This document shows, one piece after another, positions 52,108 to 61,026 of a stretch of DNA of 64,000 nucleotides (its first letter is position 1; each line of letters begins with the position of its first letter). Origin of the DNA: Alphaproteobacteria bacterium (GTDB lineage: Bacteria; Pseudomonadota; Alphaproteobacteria; UBA8366). Location of the stretch: NCBI GenBank assembly GCA_028281325.1, contig JANQKC010000010.1, positions 310,001 through 374,000 of the forward strand. Direction: 5' to 3'. A model generated the notes under the pieces. It ran no database searches, was not told the DNA's origin, and saw only the letters and a program-made list of their open reading frames with translations. Made by a program: the position numbers and the translations under genes.

Positions 52108-52536
52108 TTATTTTTTTGCCTTTTTCTTATTTTTTACTGGAGTTCCATAGAGTTCAAGGCGGTGATCGACGAGATCGAATCCCAATTTCTTTGCCACTTC
52201 ACGTTGCAAGGCTTCGATTTCTTCGTTTTGGAATTCGATTACCTCGCCAGTCTCTACATTGATTAGATGGTCGTGATGGTTGTCGGTCGCTTCTTCATAG
52301 CGCGACCGGCCGTCGCGAAAATCGTGCCGTTCCAGGATATCGGCCTCTTCGAACAGCCGCACGGTCCGGTAGACCGTGGCGATGCTGATGCGTGGATCGA
52401 TGTCCAAGGCACGGCGATGCAAGGCCTCGACGTCGGGATGGTCGGTCGCTTCCGACAACACCCGTGCAATCACGCGCCGTTGCGCGGTCATTTTCAGACC
52501 CTTATCGGCGCACAGTTTTTCTATTCTATCCAACAC
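52108..52536 (-). CDS. fur: Fur-family transcriptional regulator (Fur/Mur type)
   Basis: A 142-residue metalloregulator. The winged helix has GLKMTAQRRVIARVLSEA and ISIATVYRTVRLFEEADI; the metal site has FRDGRSRYEEATDNHHDHLI. The C-terminal CxxC zinc pair is absent, as in alphaproteobacterial Fur/Mur proteins, and a lysine-rich end (KNKKKAKK) follows. It is distinct from Irr at 5381 and probably senses iron or manganese. Whether it acts as Fur or Mur cannot be settled here. Confidence 0.85.
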   Translation of the reverse strand: MLDRIEKLCADKGLKMTAQRRVIARVLSEATDHPDVEALHRRALDIDPRISIATVYRTVRLFEEADILERHDFRDGRSRYEEATDNHHDHLINVETGEVIEFQNEEIEALQREVAKKLGFDLVDHRLELYGTPVKNKKKAKK

Positions 52537-52661
52537 GACAACCCCGCTTCGTCCTTGCGAGATTAACTATAGTACGTTTGGCAAAAAGCGCCAGCATCCG
52601 CGTGGCGCGGATCAACGCGCCGCCGGTCCATGACATATCCTCGCGGCAACCGTCGACCCGG

Positions 52662-53093
52662 CTAAACCGGGCGGCTGCGGCGCGACCGGGTCCCCAAACC
52701 GATTTGCTTGGCCAGACGGCTACGCTGCTTGGCGTAATTCGGCGCAACCATCGGGTAGTCCGGCGACAAGCCCCAGCGTTCCCGATATTCCTCGGGCGTC
52801 ATGTTGTAGGCGGTCTTGAGATGCCGCTTGAGCATCTTCAGTTTCTTGCCGTCCTCGAGACAGACAATGAAATCCGGCGTAATCGATTTCTTGATCGGAA
52901 CGGCTGGCGTCGGCCTATCGGCACTGCCGCCTTCGGTCCCACCGACCGCTGCGAGCGTGCGATAAACCTGTTCAATCAAACCCGGCAAATCGGAAAGCGC
53001 TACTGTATTATTGGAAACGTGAGCGGCAACAATCTCGGAAGTATGCCCAAGAATTTCTTCCCGTTTCACCTCTCCTGTGGATGACTCTGTCAT
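52662..53093 (-). CDS. MucR/Ros-family transcriptional regulator lacking zinc ligands
   Basis: A 143-residue regulator with the Ros/MucR core: VPIKKSITPDFIVCLEDG, KLKMLKRHLKTAYNMTPEEY, RERWGLSPDYPMVAPNYAK, RSRLAKQIGLG. The Cys2-His2 finger of Ros is altered: the second Cys is Asp (CLED) and the second His position is Tyr in HLKTAY, so zinc binding is doubtful. The call rests on the conserved surrounding core. Start at 53093 was preferred to the ATG at 53129; both have purine-rich upstream sites. Regulators of this family bind AT-rich promoters of exopolysaccharide and motility genes. Confidence 0.85.
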   Translation of the reverse strand: MTESSTGEVKREEILGHTSEIVAAHVSNNTVALSDLPGLIEQVYRTLAAVGGTEGGSADRPTPAVPIKKSITPDFIVCLEDGKKLKMLKRHLKTAYNMTPEEYRERWGLSPDYPMVAPNYAKQRSRLAKQIGLGTRSRRSRPV

Positions 53094-53293
53094 CTTTTCG
53101 TGCCCCTTTATTGATACGGTCACCTGCATGACCCTTTTTCCGCAGTTTTAGCGGAAAATTCTCCCACCTGATTATTCTTTCTTTTGGCTTCATCGACTAA
53201 CCGATTCTGAATGTCGTTTATAGTCGAAGAAACGTCATCAACTATAGTGTAGCAAGCATTAGCCGTACACATCAAGAGAAGCAGATTCTTCTA

Positions 53294-53782
53294 CTATTCC
53301 AATGAATAGTCGGATTTTTTAACGGGATAGCGCATGATCAACGCGGAAACACGCCGGCCGTTCTTTCGCAAATAGTATCCACGGCGGCGGCCGACCTGGC
53401 GGAAACCGAGCCCGCGATAGAGGGCGACCGCGCCGGGATTGTCCTCGCCCACCTCCAGGAACACGTCGTCGGCGCCGCTCAGCGCCAGCCGGTAGAGCGC
53501 ATCGGTCAGCAACGCCCGGCCGACACCGCGCCGACGCGCCGGAACCGGCACACCGAGGCTGAGAATCTCGCCTTCGCCGGCCACCATCCGAGCGATGATG
53601 AAGCCGACGCCCTGCCGTCCCGCCGGGCCGTCGCGCCAGGCGATCGCGGCCCAGGCGCCGGGCGAGTCGATCAGCGACTCCAGCGCCGGCCGAGCATAGG
53701 GTTCGTCGAAACTGCGGGCATAGAGATCGACCAGAAGATCGAGATCGGCGCCCGTAACCGGCTGAACGGCGAACGCCGTCAT
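53294..53782 (-). CDS. rimI: Ribosomal-protein-alanine N-acetyltransferase (RimI-like)
   Basis: A 162-residue GNAT enzyme. The acetyl-CoA site is LGVPVPARRRGVGRALLTDA, preceded by GVGFIIARMVAGEGEIL and followed by DVFLEVGEDNPGAVALYRGLGF. It shares one base with the tsaB stop (TGATG). The tsaB-rimI pairing is standard. RimI acetylates the N-terminus of S18, though many homologues have other substrates. Confidence 0.88.
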   Translation of the reverse strand: MTAFAVQPVTGADLDLLVDLYARSFDEPYARPALESLIDSPGAWAAIAWRDGPAGRQGVGFIIARMVAGEGEILSLGVPVPARRRGVGRALLTDALYRLALSGADDVFLEVGEDNPGAVALYRGLGFRQVGRRRGYYLRKNGRRVSALIMRYPVKKSDYSLE

Positions 53783-54501
53783 TATCCGGGCTTCCGGGGT
53801 GCGGGCCGCACCCGTGGCGGTGTCGCGTCGGGCGGCCGCAGGTAAAGCGGGCCGGGCGGCGCGTCGCCGAGGCGCGGCGTCACCGCCATCCAGCGTTGGG
53901 CCGCCAGCCGCCCCAGGACGGCGATATCGGGCAACCCGGCCCCATCGGCCGGCCGGACGCCATAGCCCGCCGCCGTCAGCGCCGGCGCAACCGCAAGCGC
54001 GCCATCACCGGCAATGACGATATCGCCGGCGGCGCAGCCGCCCGACGCAAGATAAGCCGGCACCGCATCGGGCAATAGCGCCGCCGGTCCGGCGAGCGGC
54101 CGGCCATGGGGATCGAAAAGCTGGACATAGGCGTCGGCGCGCTTGGAATCGAGCGCCGCCAACACCGGCAGCCCGGGCGCCGCCTCCACCGCCACCACCT
54201 CAAGCGTGGTGAGCCCGAGCACCGGGCACCCTGCCGCCAGCCCCATCGCCCGCGCCGCCGCCAAGCCGATCCGCACGCCGGTGAAGGCGCCGGGACCGAC
54301 GGTCACCGCGATGCCGTCCAGCCCGGTGACGCCCGCCGGGCCGGTCAGGCCGGCCTCGGCCAGGACGTCGGACACCATCGGCATCAGCGCCTCGGCATGG
54401 CCGCGCCGCATGTCCTCGCTGCGCGACGCCGCGACCGCACCGTCGGCGATGACCGCGGCGGAGCAGCGGTTCGTCGCGGTATCGATCGCCAGCAGCATCA
54501 T
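53782..54501 (-). CDS. tsaB: tRNA threonylcarbamoyladenosine biosynthesis protein TsaB
   Basis: A 239-residue protein of the ASKHA fold, part of the TsaB-TsaD-TsaE complex making t6A37 in tRNA. The N-terminus MLLAIDTATNRCSAAVI and VTVGPGAFTGVRIGLAAARA are the family signature. VLAALDSKRADAYVQLF is also typical. Length is usual for TsaB. It is followed by rimI with a single-base overlap. Confidence 0.92.
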   Translation of the reverse strand: MMLLAIDTATNRCSAAVIADGAVAASRSEDMRRGHAEALMPMVSDVLAEAGLTGPAGVTGLDGIAVTVGPGAFTGVRIGLAAARAMGLAAGCPVLGLTTLEVVAVEAAPGLPVLAALDSKRADAYVQLFDPHGRPLAGPAALLPDAVPAYLASGGCAAGDIVIAGDGALAVAPALTAAGYGVRPADGAGLPDIAVLGRLAAQRWMAVTPRLGDAPPGPLYLRPPDATPPRVRPAPRKPG

Positions 54502-54519
54502 GGTTCCGCCCGGCGTCGG

Positions 54520-55101
54520 TTACAGGACGCGGCAGACGGTGTCGAAATCGAGCCGGGGCGCGCGCGGTTCGAGCGCCGAGCCGTCGCCATGACCGATATT
54601 GCACAGGAAATTGGACCGGTAAGGCGTCCCGTCGAAAAAGGCCGCATCCACCTTGGCGTTGTCGAAGCCGGACATCGGCCCGCAATCCAGCCCCAGCGCG
54701 CGGCAGGCGATCATCAGATACGCGCCCTGCAGCGTGCCGTTGCGGAAGGCGGTTTCCTCGATCAACGCATCGTTGCCGGTGAACCACGCCCGCGCATCGG
54801 CGAAGGGGTAAAGGTCCGGCAGGCGCTCGTGAAAATCCATGTCATGGGCGATGATCGCCGTCACCGGCGCGGCCATGGTCTTGTCCACGTTGCCCGGGAT
54901 CAAGCAAGGGCGCAGTTTCTCCTTGGCCTCCGGCGATTTCACGAAGACGAAGCGGCCGGGGGAGCAGTTCGCGCTGGTCGGCGCCATCTTCAGCACGTCG
55001 TAGACGGCGCGCAACTGATCGTCGCCGACCGGCGTCTCTTTCCAGTCGCGGTGCGACCGGGCGGTGTTGAACAAGATGTCGAGGGCGGCCTGATCCAGCA
55101 T
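54520..55101 (-). CDS. Nitroreductase-family protein, RutE-like malonic semialdehyde reductase
   Basis: A 193-residue flavin reductase fold. The family traits are [34 protein letters not shown], and [21 protein letters not shown] near the C-terminus. It matches the RutE/HadB-type subfamily that reduces malonic semialdehyde, but no rut genes are near, so the substrate is not established. 18 bp upstream of tsaB on the same strand, though this may be chance. Confidence 0.8.
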   Translation of the reverse strand: MLDQAALDILFNTARSHRDWKETPVGDDQLRAVYDVLKMAPTSANCSPGRFVFVKSPEAKEKLRPCLIPGNVDKTMAAPVTAIIAHDMDFHERLPDLYPFADARAWFTGNDALIEETAFRNGTLQGAYLMIACRALGLDCGPMSGFDNAKVDAAFFDGTPYRSNFLCNIGHGDGSALEPRAPRLDFDTVCRVL

Positions 55102-55233
55102 GCGATTTTCCCTTTGTTAGCGCGTCGGCGAGGCGCGGGCGGGCGGCGCGCCGCGTGTTATCCGCTTGTCGCGATTCGCGAAGCGGCCTATACCTGTTCC
55201 CCTGTCGGAACCGATTGCTTGCCCGATTCCATC

Positions 55234-56307
55234 ATGAAATACAACATCCCCGGCCGACGGCAATGGCTGACGATCGGCGCGCTGGCCGCGCTGGCGGTGT
55301 CGCTGGCCGCTCCGGAAAGCAGGGCCGAAACCGGCGCCGGTTCCGCCGCCGAGACGCCGGCGTCCGCCGTGGCGATCATGTATCATCGCTTTGGCGAGGA
55401 CGCCCATCCCAGCACCAACACCACGCTCGAACAGTTCGAGGCCCACCTCGCGGCGCTGACCAGCGGCAAATACAACGTCCTGCCGCTTGCCGATATCGCC
55501 ACAGCACTGCGCACCGGCAAGCCGCTGCCGGACCGCGCCGTCGCCATCACCATCGACGATGCCTACCGGTCCGTCTACACCGAAGCCTGGCCGCGGCTGC
55601 GCGAGACCGGGCTGCCGTTCACCCTGTTCGTCGCGACCGCGCCGGTCGAGCAAGGGCTGCCGGGCTTCATGACCTGGGACGAGGTTCGCGAACTGCGCGA
55701 CGCGGGCGTCGCCATCGGCGCCCACGCCCACACGCACGCGCATCTGGCAAAGGGGACGGTGGCCAACGCAAAGGCCGAGATCGACACCTCGGCCGCCATC
55801 CTGAAGCGGGAACTCGGCGCGGTGCCGCCGCTGTTCGCCTATCCCTTCGGCGAAACCTCGGCCGCGGTGGCGGCGCTGGTCCGCGCCAAAGGCTTCAGCG
55901 CCGCCTTCGGCCAGCACTCCGGCGTCATGGCGCCGGGCCAGTCGCCCTACTATCTGCCGCGCTTCGCCCTGAACGAGACTTATGGCGGGATGGACCGGCT
56001 GACGATGATCCTGAACGCGCTGCCGGTGCCGGTGGCGGGGATCGTCCCGGCCGACCCGTTGATCACGCCGGACGCCAACCCGCCGGCCTTCGGCTTCACC
56101 GTCGACAGATCGGTGGGGAGTCTGTCGCGGCTCGCCTGCTATCACTCGCGTTCCGGCGCGGCGACGATCGAACGGCTCGGCGCGCTTCGCATCGAGGTTC
56201 GCTTCGCCGACGCTTTCCCGGCGGGCCGGTCGCGCATCAACTGCACCATGCCGGGGCCGGACGGCCGCTGGCGCTGGCTCGGCATGCAGTATTACGTCAG
56301 ACCGTGA
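55234..56307 (+). CDS. Exported polysaccharide deacetylase
   Basis: A 357-residue protein with a signal peptide (GRRQWLTIGALAALAVSLAA, cleavage near 31). The NodB-type carbohydrate esterase 4 domain has AIMYHRFGED, the catalytic Asp pair in ITIDDAYRSVYTE, the metal-binding HAHTHAHLA and FAYPFGETSAAV. The C-terminal part (about 250-357) is an extra region with GFTVDRSVGSLSRLACYHS. Probable substrate is an envelope or exported glycan. It is convergent with the glucosaminidase-domain gene next to it. ATG 55234 is the start; extension upstream enters the opposite-strand gene region. Confidence 0.85.
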   Translation: MKYNIPGRRQWLTIGALAALAVSLAAPESRAETGAGSAAETPASAVAIMYHRFGEDAHPSTNTTLEQFEAHLAALTSGKYNVLPLADIATALRTGKPLPDRAVAITIDDAYRSVYTEAWPRLRETGLPFTLFVATAPVEQGLPGFMTWDEVRELRDAGVAIGAHAHTHAHLAKGTVANAKAEIDTSAAILKRELGAVPPLFAYPFGETSAAVAALVRAKGFSAAFGQHSGVMAPGQSPYYLPRFALNETYGGMDRLTMILNALPVPVAGIVPADPLITPDANPPAFGFTVDRSVGSLSRLACYHSRSGAATIERLGALRIEVRFADAFPAGRSRINCTMPGPDGRWRWLGMQYYVRP

Positions 56308-56346
56308 CGCGTCGCGAGGGGATGGGCCGGGACTAAGGCAAGAGAG

Positions 56347-57333
56347 CTATACGTCCGACCCGATACGCGGGTTTCGGTCGCTGAGCCGCGCGCCGTCGAG
56401 CGGCGCAAGCCTGTTGGTGCGGATGACGCTGCGCAACAGGTCGATATACGCGCCCTTTTTCTCGGAATAGGAAATCATCGCCGGCAGGAGATTGCCGCCC
56501 GCCAGGCGTTTCCCTTCCGCCCGCATGCTGGTGCGCAGGTCGCGCAAGCCGGCATAGGCGCGGTGGGTGTTCAGGTTATGGATATAGGACCGGACGGAAT
56601 CGCCCAAATGGTCGAAGCTGCGAATTTTATGCGTCATCCCCGGAACGCGGTCTTTCGGGACGATGCCCTTGTGTTTCGCCGTGGTCCACTGCCCGAAGGC
56701 GGCGTTGCCTTCGCGGACGAAGCGCGACGTACCCCACCCGCTCTCGATCGCGGCCTGGGCAAGCGCCAGCGACGGCGGCACCGCGTCGACACGGCGCAGC
56801 AGAAGATCGAGCCGATCCGGGTCGGTTTTGTATTCCGCCGCAATCGCGTCCAGCCGACGCTGCTGATCGGAATTTAGATCACGGCCGGCGGCCAGCTTGG
56901 CATCGAACACCAGCAGCTGCGCCCGTTGCCGCAATACACGCTCGTTTGCCTTCAGAACCAGCGGCAGCATGAGGCGCAGGAAAACCGCCTTGCGCTCGCG
57001 CGTCTGGGTCACCGCGTCGAGGCCGTCCGGCACTTTCGAGAGGAACACGCGCGGCACCGGCATGTTGTCCTCACGGACCGCATCCAGGTCATAGCCCATG
57101 GCGGCGAAATGGCGCTTGAGCTTCGCCGGCGAGGCGAATGCCACGACCGTCGCCGGCTTGCGCATGCCGACCATGCCCGCCTGGTCGAGAACGGTGGCGA
57201 CATGCTGCTGTACGGGCGGCACGAAAGCGGCCGCCGCCCCAGCCATCAGAATCCCGGCAACACCGACGCTCCACACGCGGGACCGCCGCATTGCATTTTT
57301 TTTGGTCTTCGTTTCAGCCGGGATATTCTTCAT
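56347..57333 (-). CDS. Glucosaminidase-domain (Bax-like) exported protein
   Basis: A 328-residue protein with an N-terminal signal or anchor segment (SVGVAGILMAGAAAAFVPPV). The C-terminal domain (about 180-300) has PSLALAQAAIESGWGTSRFV with catalytic Glu, NAAFGQWT, KIRSFDHLGDSVRSYIHNLN and the HRAYAGLRDLR segment. This is the Bax-type mannosyl-glycoprotein endo-N-acetylglucosaminidase domain, expected to cleave peptidoglycan. The upstream half is helical and of unknown role. Alternative start Met15. Convergent with the deacetylase and 30 bp after nfuA. Confidence 0.84.
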   Translation of the reverse strand: MKNIPAETKTKKNAMRRSRVWSVGVAGILMAGAAAAFVPPVQQHVATVLDQAGMVGMRKPATVVAFASPAKLKRHFAAMGYDLDAVREDNMPVPRVFLSKVPDGLDAVTQTRERKAVFLRLMLPLVLKANERVLRQRAQLLVFDAKLAAGRDLNSDQQRRLDAIAAEYKTDPDRLDLLLRRVDAVPPSLALAQAAIESGWGTSRFVREGNAAFGQWTTAKHKGIVPKDRVPGMTHKIRSFDHLGDSVRSYIHNLNTHRAYAGLRDLRTSMRAEGKRLAGGNLLPAMISYSEKKGAYIDLLRSVIRTNRLAPLDGARLSDRNPRIGSDV

Positions 57334-57363
57334 TCGCCAATATTGTCATCGGGACGCGGGCGG

Positions 57364-57927
57364 CTAGACGCCGACGGCGCGCACTTCGACAATCTCCGGA
57401 ATATAGTGTTTGAGCATATTCTCGATGCCCATCTTCAACGTCGCCGTCGAACTGGGGCACCCGGCGCACGCGCCTTGCATCGTCAGGAACACCACGCCTT
57501 CCTCGAAACCGTGATAGACGATGTCGCCGCCGTCCATCGCCACCGCCGGACGGACACGGGTGTCGAGCAATTCCTTGATCTGGGTGACGATCTCGTCGTC
57601 GTCCTCGGACGCCGCGTTGCCGTCCGTGCCCTCCGCCGCGTCGGTCATGACCGACCGGCCGGCGGTGAAATGTTCCATGATCGCGCCAAGCAGGGCGGGC
57701 TTCATGATGTGCCATTCATGCTCGGCGGTCTTGGTGATGGTGATGAAGTCATGGCCGAAGAACACCGCGCCGACCCCATCGACGTCGAACAAACGGGCCG
57801 CCAACGGCGACCGCGCCGCCGCATCGTCGGCGTTCGTGAAGTCGGCGGTGCCGGTTTCGAGGACCGTCTGCCCGGGCAGGAACTTCAACGTGGCCGGGTT
57901 CGGCGTCTGTTCGGTCTGAATGAACAT
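57364..57927 (-). CDS. nfuA: NfuA-type Fe-S cluster carrier protein
   Basis: A 187-residue protein. The N-terminal degenerate domain opens MFIQTEQTPNPATLKFLPG (Nfu_N). The C-terminal NifU domain has AVAMDGGDIVYHGFEEGVVF and the CxxC cluster ligands in MQGACAGCPSSTATLKMGIE. It delivers 4Fe-4S clusters to target proteins. Two-domain alphaproteobacterial form with an intact CxxC. Confidence 0.93.
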   Translation of the reverse strand: MFIQTEQTPNPATLKFLPGQTVLETGTADFTNADDAAARSPLAARLFDVDGVGAVFFGHDFITITKTAEHEWHIMKPALLGAIMEHFTAGRSVMTDAAEGTDGNAASEDDDEIVTQIKELLDTRVRPAVAMDGGDIVYHGFEEGVVFLTMQGACAGCPSSTATLKMGIENMLKHYIPEIVEVRAVGV

Positions 57928-58066
57928 CTCTCGATCTCTCCTGCCGGGTCAGCGCCCGGCGATCCGTTGTTGATAGAATGCCTGCTCACTCGGGTTACAC
58001 AATCATACTTTTGAAGTAGCCCTTTAGCCCGAAAGCAGGGGTTTCGTTAATTCAACTAGAAAAACT

Positions 58067-58582
58067 CTACGCTATTTCAAGTATTTCCTCGTCGGACAGA
58101 TTGCCCGGCACGATCGTGATCGGAATCCGGTTTTCCCGCGCCTTCTTGCTCAAAAGATAGCTGATGAGCGGCCCGGGCCCGCTGACCCCGGCGCTGGCCG
58201 CCAGCACCAGGATCGAGATCGACGGCTCCTCTTCGAGCAACCCCATCAGCTCCTCGCGGGTATCCCCTTCACGGATATAGAGAATCGGATAACGGCCCGA
58301 CCATTCGAGGACCTCCGCCGACAAGCGCTGCAGAAGCTGTTCGCCCTCTTCGCGGGCCTCCTGCCGCATGAGATCGCCGACCGACGCCCAATGCTGGAAA
58401 TCCGCGCCCTTGATGACGTTCAGCAAGGCCACGCGGCCGCCCGTGTTGCGGGCCCGCCGACAAGCGAAATGCAAAGCGACGGGCATTTCCTCGCTGTCGT
58501 CCACGACGACAAGCAGGATTCGCTCGTCCTCCGTCTTTTCCGCACCGGCCGGCGCAGCCGAATTTCCGGTTTCCGCGCTCAT
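58067..58582 (-). CDS. Universal stress protein
   Basis: A 171-residue USP-fold protein with ILLVVVDDSEEMPVALHFAC, an ALLNVIKGADF strand and the GxSxxGP-like C-terminal ASAGVSGPGPLISYLLSKKA. It may bind nucleotide weakly since the classic G-2x-G-9x-G-S/T pattern is incomplete. A stress or growth-control role is inferred from the family only. Lies between trpS and nfuA, as in related genomes. Confidence 0.88.
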   Translation of the reverse strand: MSAETGNSAAPAGAEKTEDERILLVVVDDSEEMPVALHFACRRARNTGGRVALLNVIKGADFQHWASVGDLMRQEAREEGEQLLQRLSAEVLEWSGRYPILYIREGDTREELMGLLEEEPSISILVLAASAGVSGPGPLISYLLSKKARENRIPITIVPGNLSDEEILEIA

Positions 58583-58679
58583 ATTCCTTGATCCTCACCC
58601 AGCGGTAGTCTGCCATCATGCCGCGGGACGGCGCAATACGCGCGGCCCCGCCGATGATAGGCGCCTGATATGACAGTCT

Positions 58680-59678
58680 TTACGGTTGGACGAACCCGAC
58701 GATTTCCTGGATTTCGCGCATGATCGGCCCCGAAATGACGCGCGCCTTGGTCCCGCCCTGCCGCAAGATACCGTCGATATAGTCCGAATCGTCGACCAAC
58801 CGTTGCATTTCCTCGCCGATCGGCCCCAGCACCGACACCGCCAGTTCCGTCAAATCGCGCTTGAACTCCGAGAATTGCCGGCCGCCGACTTCAGCCAGTG
58901 TTTCTTCTGGGCTCTTACTAATAAATGACGAATAAATGCTGACCAAATTGGCCGCCTCAGGGCGGCCTTCCAGCCCGGCCACTTCGGACGGCAGAGCGTC
59001 CGGATCAGTCTTCGCCTTGCGAATCTTAAGTGCGATGTCCTCTCGCCCGTCCGTCAAGTTGATGCGGCTGTATTCCGACGGGTCGGACTTCGACATCTTG
59101 TTACGACCGTCGCGCAGGGACATGACCCGGGTCGCCGGTCCCAGGATCATCGGTTCGACCAGCGGGAAACAGTCGACGTCGAAATCCGAATTGAATTTCT
59201 GCGCGATGTCCCGGCACAGCTCCAGATGCTGTTTCTGATCGTCGCCGACCGGCACATGCGTTCCCTTGTAGGCGAGGATGTCCGCCGCCATCAGGTTGGG
59301 ATAGGCGTAGAGCCCGACCGAGGCGTTTTCCCGGTGCTTGCCCGCCTTTTCCTTGAACTGGGTCATCCGGTTGAGCCAGCCGAGCCGCGCCACGCAGTTG
59401 AAGATCCACGCGAGGCTGGCGTGATCCGGGTTCTGGCTTTGATTGAACAGGATGTTCTTCTCGGGATCGATACCGGCGGCGATCAGCCCGGCGGTCACCT
59501 CGCGGGTGCTGGCCAGCAGCTCCGCCGGATCCTGCCACACGGTGATCGCGTGCAGGTCGACGATGCAATAGAGGCATTCGTAGTCGCCCTGCAGGTCGAC
59601 CCAGTTGCGGATCGCGCCGAGATAGTTGCCGAGATGGAGGTTGCCGGTGGGCTGAATGCCCGAAAAGATGCGGTTCAT
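58680..59678 (-). CDS. trpS: Tryptophanyl-tRNA synthetase
   Basis: A 332-residue class I synthetase. HIGH-like motif [13 protein letters not shown] (about 10-22), signature KMSKS in [15 protein letters not shown] (about 194), and the Trp-binding DLHAITVW are all present. The family length is right. ATG 59678 was chosen; upstream extension by 36 residues has no family match. It is separated by 127 bp from the upstream selenoprotein gene. Confidence 0.96.
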   Translation of the reverse strand: MNRIFSGIQPTGNLHLGNYLGAIRNWVDLQGDYECLYCIVDLHAITVWQDPAELLASTREVTAGLIAAGIDPEKNILFNQSQNPDHASLAWIFNCVARLGWLNRMTQFKEKAGKHRENASVGLYAYPNLMAADILAYKGTHVPVGDDQKQHLELCRDIAQKFNSDFDVDCFPLVEPMILGPATRVMSLRDGRNKMSKSDPSEYSRINLTDGREDIALKIRKAKTDPDALPSEVAGLEGRPEAANLVSIYSSFISKSPEETLAEVGGRQFSEFKRDLTELAVSVLGPIGEEMQRLVDDSDYIDGILRQGGTKARVISGPIMREIQEIVGFVQP

Positions 59679-59805
59679 GGTCTGGTCCCTCGCTTTGGAC
59701 ACGCGGATGATCGGGGGTCCCCGATTTGGACGCGGGGACGGCGAACGCGCGGAGTTATCCCGGCTGCCGGAGCCGCCGTCAAGCATCGTCCAAGCGGGAA
59801 GAGGG

Positions 59806-61023
59806 TCAGCCTTGGCGGTGGCGCTGCGAGCGCGGCACGAACTGGCCGGTGGCGACCTGACGCACGCGCTCGTCCGCGTGCGTGGCCAGCACCGGCTGAA
59901 GCGCCAGATAGAAGCGCCCGACCGCGGTTTCGCCCCAGAACCAGTCGGCCAGTTCGCGCGGGCGGGCCGCGCCCGGCTGGGCCGTCGCCGCTTCGAGATA
60001 CCAGCTCCGCACGTCCTCGCTGGCCAGCCGGACGGCTTCGCCCAGCGTCACGTCCGGCAGCGGATTGTCCGGCGTGCCGTCCATGAATCCGTCCAGGAAG
60101 CGCACCACGTCCTCGATGTCGCGTTTGCACAGCCCGAAGGTCGTCCGACCGCGCTCTTCCAGGGCGAAGGCGTACCAGGGCGCCAGGCGCTCGATCTCGG
60201 CGAAGACCTCTTCCAACAGCGCCGACCCGGCCTCGGCCTTGGGCGTCGGCAACGAGACGGGGCAGACCCATCCGGACATGTCGCCGGACGGGCCGCCGGG
60301 CGCGTCTTCGGGAAAATCGTCCAGCAGGACCGGGCCGTCGTCGCGTTCCAGCAGGGCGAGCGCGGTCCGCGCCACCTTGGCCTGGAATTCCGGTTCGTTG
60401 GGCGCGCCGAAGGGACGGCCCAGATCGAACGGCACCCACAGGAAGCGCGGCGGCCGCATCTGCTCGGTATTCGGCCGGACCAGACTGATCCCCGTCGTCG
60501 CGATGCCGTTCGCTTCCAGGTAATGCGCGGCCGCACCGACCGCGCGCGTGCAATTGGGTCAGACGGGGCTGAGCAAGACCGCGTTGACCTTGTCCTCCTT
60601 CAGCATGCCGGCGAGTTCGACCGCCGTCGGCTCGATCTCGTGCGGCAGCCAGCCGGCCCCCATCAGCGAATAGTGGAAGCGCGCCAGCGAGCCGATCTCG
60701 CCCGCCGCCGCCATCTCGCGCAGCCGGTCGATCGGGAAGACCACGTTGGTGTCCTGCTGAAACCCGGTCCGGTCGTAGTTGACCGAGCTGTGCGACATCA
60801 CCAGGTCCTCGGCCGCCACGTCGCCGGGGATCACCCGGTAGCCGGTGTCGCGGATGTCGAAGCTGCGGTCGCCTCGGCGGTGGAGGCCCGCGGTGGTGAC
60901 GATCGCGATCCGGCGCTCGGCGACCGGCGGCCCGGTCACCCAGGGCGATGTCTCGAAGGCGTCGCATTCCTTGCCAAGCAGATGCGCGACGTCCACCTCG
61001 GGCAGATCGCTGAGCCGCACCAT
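59806..61023 (-). CDS. GrdB-family selenoprotein, downstream copy (in-frame TGA read as selenocysteine)
   Basis: Read through TGA at 60559-60561, this is one 405-residue protein, [11 protein letters not shown] to HRQG. It belongs to the glycine/sarcosine/betaine reductase selenoprotein B family. The first part has [24 protein letters not shown] (split around these residues), then [17 protein letters not shown], where U is Sec at residue 155. The second part has [29 protein letters not shown] and [15 protein letters not shown]. In GrdB the active selenocysteine forms UxxC, and here it is U-P-N-C. It has no grdA/grdE neighbours, so the substrate is not known. If UGA were a stop, only two useless fragments would result. 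Confidence 0.8.
60532..60561 (-). promoter_or_regulatory. Sec codon and candidate bacterial SECIS, downstream copy
   Basis: TGA at 60559-60561 is followed by a 5-bp stem (bases +11 to +15 with +23 to +27, counted after the TGA) and a 7-nt loop GCGGTCG whose G-U lies at +19/+20. That distance is in the usual range for bacterial SECIS elements (apical G about 16-37 nt past UGA). Folded by eye only. Confidence 0.5.
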
Positions 61024-61026
61024 CGC

